Below, in pieces: positions 45,529 through 48,685 of a stretch of 48,685 nucleotides of DNA. Origin of the DNA: Mycobacterium sp. GTDB taxonomy: Bacteria; Actinomycetota; Actinomycetes; Mycobacteriales; Mycobacteriaceae. The notes beneath the pieces are model-generated. The model did no database searches. It saw only the letters and a program-made list of their open reading frames with translations, and had not been told where the DNA came from. Position numbers and translations under genes: made by a program. How positions within the stretch are numbered: position 1 is the first letter of the stretch; each line of letters opens with the position of its first letter. The stretch covers positions 1 through 48,685 of the forward strand of contig JAOPWC010000173.1 in NCBI GenBank assembly GCA_025965895.1. Direction: 5' to 3'.

Positions 45529-46047
45529 GTGCTCTCTCCAAAGAAGCTGTCACATATTGTCCTGCAGACCAACCACGTTCGCGACATGCGCGACTGGTAC
45601 TGCAACGTTCTCAACGCGAAAGTGGTCTCTCAGAACGACAACCTGTGTTTCCTCGCATACGACGAGGAGCATCATCGAATCGGGCTGGTAGCGTTTGGCC
45701 CATACGTCGAACGTAATGAAGACGCCGTTGGGCTGCACCATGTGTCCTTCACCTACGAGGCGATGGAAGATCTGCTCGAAAACTTCGAACGGCTCGCCGC
45801 CCAGGACATCCGGCCGGAATGGACCATCAATCACGGCCCGACAATCTCACTGTACTATCGTGACCCGGACGGCAACCGCCTCGAGCTGCAGATCGATGTC
45901 TTCAACACCAACGAAGAAGTCAATGACTTCATCAAGGGGCCGATATATCAAACGAATCCCATTGGCACCGAGTTTGATCCGCGGGAGATGCTGGCGCAAC
46001 TCAGGGCCGGTGTGCCAGAGGCCGAACTCGTTCGGCGGACGAGTTAG
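45529..46047 (+). CDS. Single-module VOC dioxygenase-like protein
   Basis: 172 residues. His in KLSHIVLQT, His-His in GLHHVSFTY and Glu in NRLELQIDVF occupy the iron-ligand positions of one-domain extradiol dioxygenases (biphenyl-2,3-diol dioxygenase-like VOC proteins). YYRDPDGNRLELQ is typical of that group. It may cleave a catechol. GTG 45529 follows GGAAGG; the frame to 45514 has no homology. Composition is a little less GC-rich than the ubiD gene. An FAH gene follows, which repeats the dioxygenase-FAH pairing of the 13539-15640 operon with unrelated copies. Confidence 0.82.
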   Translation: MLSPKKLSHIVLQTNHVRDMRDWYCNVLNAKVVSQNDNLCFLAYDEEHHRIGLVAFGPYVERNEDAVGLHHVSFTYEAMEDLLENFERLAAQDIRPEWTINHGPTISLYYRDPDGNRLELQIDVFNTNEEVNDFIKGPIYQTNPIGTEFDPREMLAQLRAGVPEAELVRRTS

Positions 46048-46191
46048 CGCCCCGCAGGCGAGACGCGATAAGCACGCCGGCCAGTCCGCAGGTGATGGCT
46101 AGCGGTGCCCAGGACAATCAAACTCCGCATCGGCGGGACCAAACCGGCACCGCCACTTAGATATCCAATGACTTCATGTGGATGAAGAGAT

Positions 46192-47184
46192 ATGAAACTG
46201 GTCAGCTTCGGCAGCCAAGGCAACGAGACCCCAGGAGTGCTAATCGGCGGCGAACGAATCGTACCGCTGATAGATCCAATGCGGAGCTGGGGCTTCGCCG
46301 TAACCGACATGAATGACGTCCTACGTCACCTACCTGAGTTGCAACCGCGAATTGAGGACCTAGTCGCCACCGGCAAGAACGCCGTCTCTTTGGCATCGGC
46401 CCGGCTCGGGCCACCAGTCCCCCGTCCGGGTGCAATCTTCGCTGTCGGGGCCAACTATCGCTCCCATCTCGCCGAGTTAGCTGAGTCGGAGCTTCCGTCC
46501 AAGCCGATTCTCTTCGCGAAAACAGCGGCGTCACTTACCGGTCCGTACGATGCCATTCAAATCCCGGCCGAGACAACGATGCTCGACTACGAGATTGAGC
46601 TCGCCGTTGTGATCGGACGTACAGCCAGGCGTATCGCCGTCGACACCGCGCTCGAGCACGTCGCAGGGTATATGGTCGCCAACGACGTCACCGCTCGCGA
46701 TGTGTTTCTCGGGGAGTCTCAGAAGAACCCGATGTATCTTCAGACATTGCGAGGCAAGGGCTATGACACGTTTTGCCCGACCGGGCCCTGGCTCGTCACG
46801 CGAGACGAGGTCAACGATGTGGGCAAGCTTCGTCTGCAACTCTCGGTCAACAACGACCTTCGGCAAGATGATACTTGCGGCAGCATGATTTTCGACGTTC
46901 CGGCCGTCGTCGCGTCGGTGAGTGAATTCGTTACCCTGCAGCCGGGTGACATTATCCTGACAGGTACGCCGTCAGGTGTGGGATTTACCCGTCAGCCACC
47001 TGAATTCCTAACTGCCGGAGACACTGTAGGACTTGAGATCACGGGCCTCGGGGTCATGCGCACACCGGTCATAAACGAACCCTCCGTGTCGGCACCGGCG
47101 ACAGCGCGCCTAGCAAGCGCCACCTCCGGTCATCAACGCCTTCAAGGCGGCCCACAGGTTGACCGACGTCACCGTGGTCGCTGA
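46192..47184 (+). CDS. Fumarylacetoacetate hydrolase-family protein with altered C-terminus
   Basis: 330 residues. AVGANYRSHLAELAE, metal motif MLDYEIELAVVIGR, VANDVTARDVFLGE, KGYDTFCPTGPWLV and DIILTGTPSGVGF give a complete catalytic domain. The family ends near VMRTPVI; here about 35 further residues (PATARLASATSGHQR...) are Arg/Ala-rich and unlike the family, so the stop was probably lost to a deletion or rearrangement. It may still be active. Likely substrate: a 2-oxo-enoate or acylpyruvate from ring cleavage. The composition is less GC-rich than neighbouring genes. Confidence 0.85.
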   Translation: MKLVSFGSQGNETPGVLIGGERIVPLIDPMRSWGFAVTDMNDVLRHLPELQPRIEDLVATGKNAVSLASARLGPPVPRPGAIFAVGANYRSHLAELAESELPSKPILFAKTAASLTGPYDAIQIPAETTMLDYEIELAVVIGRTARRIAVDTALEHVAGYMVANDVTARDVFLGESQKNPMYLQTLRGKGYDTFCPTGPWLVTRDEVNDVGKLRLQLSVNNDLRQDDTCGSMIFDVPAVVASVSEFVTLQPGDIILTGTPSGVGFTRQPPEFLTAGDTVGLEITGLGVMRTPVINEPSVSAPATARLASATSGHQRLQGGPQVDRRHRGR

Positions 47185-47611
47185 TGCCGCGATCGCGCGA
47201 ACGCCTTGCGGCTTAGGGAGGTTGGCAACCTCTAGCGGCTGCTCTTCGGGAGAATAGCGGCAAGCTCCGTCGCGGGGAACTGGGCCTGAAAGTGGCCGTT
47301 GTGCAGCTGGAAATAGAAGTCATTGACAAGGGCTGTGGTGGCCGCGTGACGCCGCTGTCTGACTGCCTTCGTCGAGCAACGACCAGGCGTCGTCGATGTC
47401 GCCGCGCAGGGCTTTGATGCGCGCCAGCAGCAGATGCCCTGGCGGTCCGTGGCCCCCAGATGCTGACCTCAGCGGTCCTCGTCTGCTGAAGCAGGTATGG
47501 CTGCGGAGCGATTCGCCTGCGCCGCCGCGACAATTCGGTGGTTGGTGACCGAGGAGGCGGCGCACTAGCTCAGATGCTTATTCAAGAAGTTGGCGATGCC
47601 GTCTATCACCT
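47185..47611. other. Stretch with unrecognised minus-strand coding remnants
   Basis: About 425 bases. Leftward frames show FQLHNGHFQAQFPATELAAI and LLLARIKALRGDIDDAWSLL, which have protein-like composition; the second resembles a helical-repeat segment of a large regulator. Neither has a start, and they lie in different frames, so this is taken as decayed sequence next to the ubiX fragment. Confidence 0.35.
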
Positions 47612-47880
47612 TCAGCCTCAAGGAGCGCCGCCGGCTCGTCCTAGTCCCTCGCGAGACGCCGCCAAACGAGATTCATCTGGAGAACATGCTCGTCCTCGCC
47701 GGGATGGGAGCGGTCATCGTGCCGCCCATGCCTGCGTTCTACAACCGTCCCGAGGGGCTTTCCGACATCGTCGACCACCATCGCGCGGGTGCTCGACCAG
47801 TTCGGGCTGGACAACGACCTGACCACTCGCTGGGAAGGTCCCAGCACAGGTCGTACCGCTGAGAAGGAGCACACCGCATG
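47612..47880 (+). pseudogene. Second ubiX copy, C-terminal half only
   Basis: SLKERRRLVLVPRETPPNEI, HLENMLVLAGMGAVIVPPMP and FYNRPEGLSDIV match the second half of the 42043 gene closely at both DNA and protein level. The first roughly 107 residues are missing, and a 2-base deletion near 47779 shifts the frame (HHRAGARPVRAG replaces HTAARVLDQFG). No start codon. It runs directly into a ubiD fragment with the same ATGA overlap as the intact pair. Confidence 0.88.
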
Positions 47881-48040
47881 AGGCACTTCACCGACCTGCG
47901 CGGCTACGTAGAGGCCCTGGATGAGCTCGGCGACGTCATGCGGATCACCCGCGAAGTCGACGCCGACATAGAGAGCGCCGCGATCACCCGGCGCAGCTAC
48001 GAGCTGCGCTCCCACGGTCCACTGTTCGAGAACATCCAAA
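47878..48040 (+). pseudogene. Second ubiD copy, first 54 residues
   Basis: MRHFTDLRGYVEALDELGD, VMRITREVDADIES and RRSYELRSHGPLFENIQ correspond to residues 1-54 of the ubiD gene at 42633 with few changes. At 48040 homology stops and the 3' end of a leftward aldo/keto reductase begins within 60 bases. Not functional. With the ubiX fragment it shows that the region once carried, or exchanged sequence with, a second decarboxylase cassette. Confidence 0.88.
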
Positions 48041-48099
48041 GGCGCGCAGCCCGGATCAAGCTCCGACTTTGCGCGCCGAGCGCACCGGATGACCGTGGA

Positions 48100-48685
48100 T
48101 CACCGTTCGCTGTCGAGGGCCGTCATCTGCGTGGCGTCGTAGCGGTCACCGGCGGCGGCGTCCTTGGGTACCGCGGACTCGATCGCTGCGAGTTGCTCGG
48201 CGCTCAGTTCAATGTCGAGCGCGCCCAGCGATTCGGCCAGTCGCTCGCGCCTGCGGGCCCCGACCAGCGGGATGATGTCGTCGCCTTGGGCGTCCACCCA
48301 GGCGATCGCGACCTGCGCGACGGACACGCCGAGTTCGGTTGCCACGCTGCGCAGCCGCTCGACGAGGGCGAGGTTGCGGTCGAGGTTCTCGCCGCTGAAG
48401 CGTGGGCTGTGTGCCCGGAAGTCGCCTGAGCCCGCGTGGTCGAGCGACCAGTGTCCGCTGATCAGGCCGTCTACGGGGTGCTCTCGCCTTCGAGGCCGCG
48501 AGAGATCAGCGAGTATTCGATCTGCAGATCGCTGACCGGGTGTACGGCGTGCGCGCGCCGGATGGTGTCGGCGCCGGCCTCCGACAATCCGAGGTGGCGG
48601 ACATATCCGGCCTGGATCATCTCGGCGATCGCGCCGACGGTGTCCTCGATCGGCACCGCGGGATCGAGCCGAGCCGGCCGATAGA
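48100..48685 (-). pseudogene. Aldo/keto reductase with internal deletion, 5' end outside window
   Basis: Leftward: IQAGYVRHLGLSEAGADTIR and VSDLQIEYSLISRGLEGE, then a frame change; the C-terminal part follows: GLISGHWSLDHAGSGDFRA, HSPRFSGENLDRNLALVERL and DDIIPLVGARRRERLAESLG to the stop at 48100. About 15 residues expected between the parts (the CRELGIG-like strand) are absent, so this is a deletion plus frameshift near 48470, not a one-base error. The Tyr/Lys catalytic region lies off the window. NADPH-dependent carbonyl reductase family. Confidence 0.8.

Overview
The window is GC-rich DNA with actinobacterial codon use. It carries a close homologue of the mycobacterial kinase PknK, and its ribosome binding sites and gene families fit an environmental Mycobacterium (Mycolicibacterium) or a near relative. 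It is accessory DNA: aromatic and aldehyde catabolism genes, regulators and many broken genes, joined by a recurrent composite repeat that looks like recombinase-bound ends of mobile elements. No tRNA, rRNA, CRISPR array, transposase or recombinase gene was found.

Region 1 (1-1456) holds the 3' tip of an SDR gene and an XRE regulator with a MmyB-type C-terminal half. Region 2 (1457-19309) is the best candidate for an undescribed mobile unit. It is about 17.9 kb, bounded by perfect 11-bp inverted ends (1457-1467 and 19299-19309) and flanked by ACTTAT on both sides (1451-1456, 19311-19316). It carries a secreted protein, a PknK-like kinase, an acyl-CoA dehydrogenase relic, a giant BTAD/AAA regulator, a six-gene operon (aldehyde dehydrogenase, Zymomonas-type pyruvate decarboxylase, extradiol dioxygenase, FAH-family hydrolase, FAD monooxygenase, carboxymuconolactone decarboxylase-like protein) and a low-GC DUF4239-like membrane protein. 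The operon reads as ring hydroxylation, ring cleavage, C-C hydrolysis or hydration, then 2-oxo acid decarboxylation and aldehyde oxidation. That pathway is inferred from gene families.

Region 3 (19317-27716) is a patchwork: an MBL hydrolase, truncated FAD oxidoreductase, epoxide hydrolase and LuxR/AAA genes, an SDR, a hydroxyquinol-type intradiol dioxygenase, a frameshifted quinone oxidoreductase and a GMC oxidoreductase whose 5' part is replaced by a repeat end. Region 4 (27717-36970) lies between type-B copies of the repeat. It holds hydrolases, an amidase, a COG1237-like MBL protein, two small beta-carbonic anhydrases, an NmrA protein and a frameshifted LysR gene. Two leftward gene sets share a 104-bp duplicated upstream region, one copy of it next to lysR. 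Several tandem element ends sit at 36.48-36.97 kb.

Region 5 (37227-48685) holds an aldehyde dehydrogenase, a WYL regulator with a VOC protein, a MarR-controlled prenyl-FMN decarboxylase pair (ubiX/ubiD-like), a broken HSL-family hydrolase, a one-domain VOC dioxygenase and an FAH protein. The marR-ubiX operator region is present again, inverted, at 39.1 kb. A truncated second ubiX-ubiD copy lies at 47.6-48.0 kb, next to a broken aldo/keto reductase. Single-base frameshifts are common from 25 kb onward; decay and consensus errors cannot be told apart from sequence alone.
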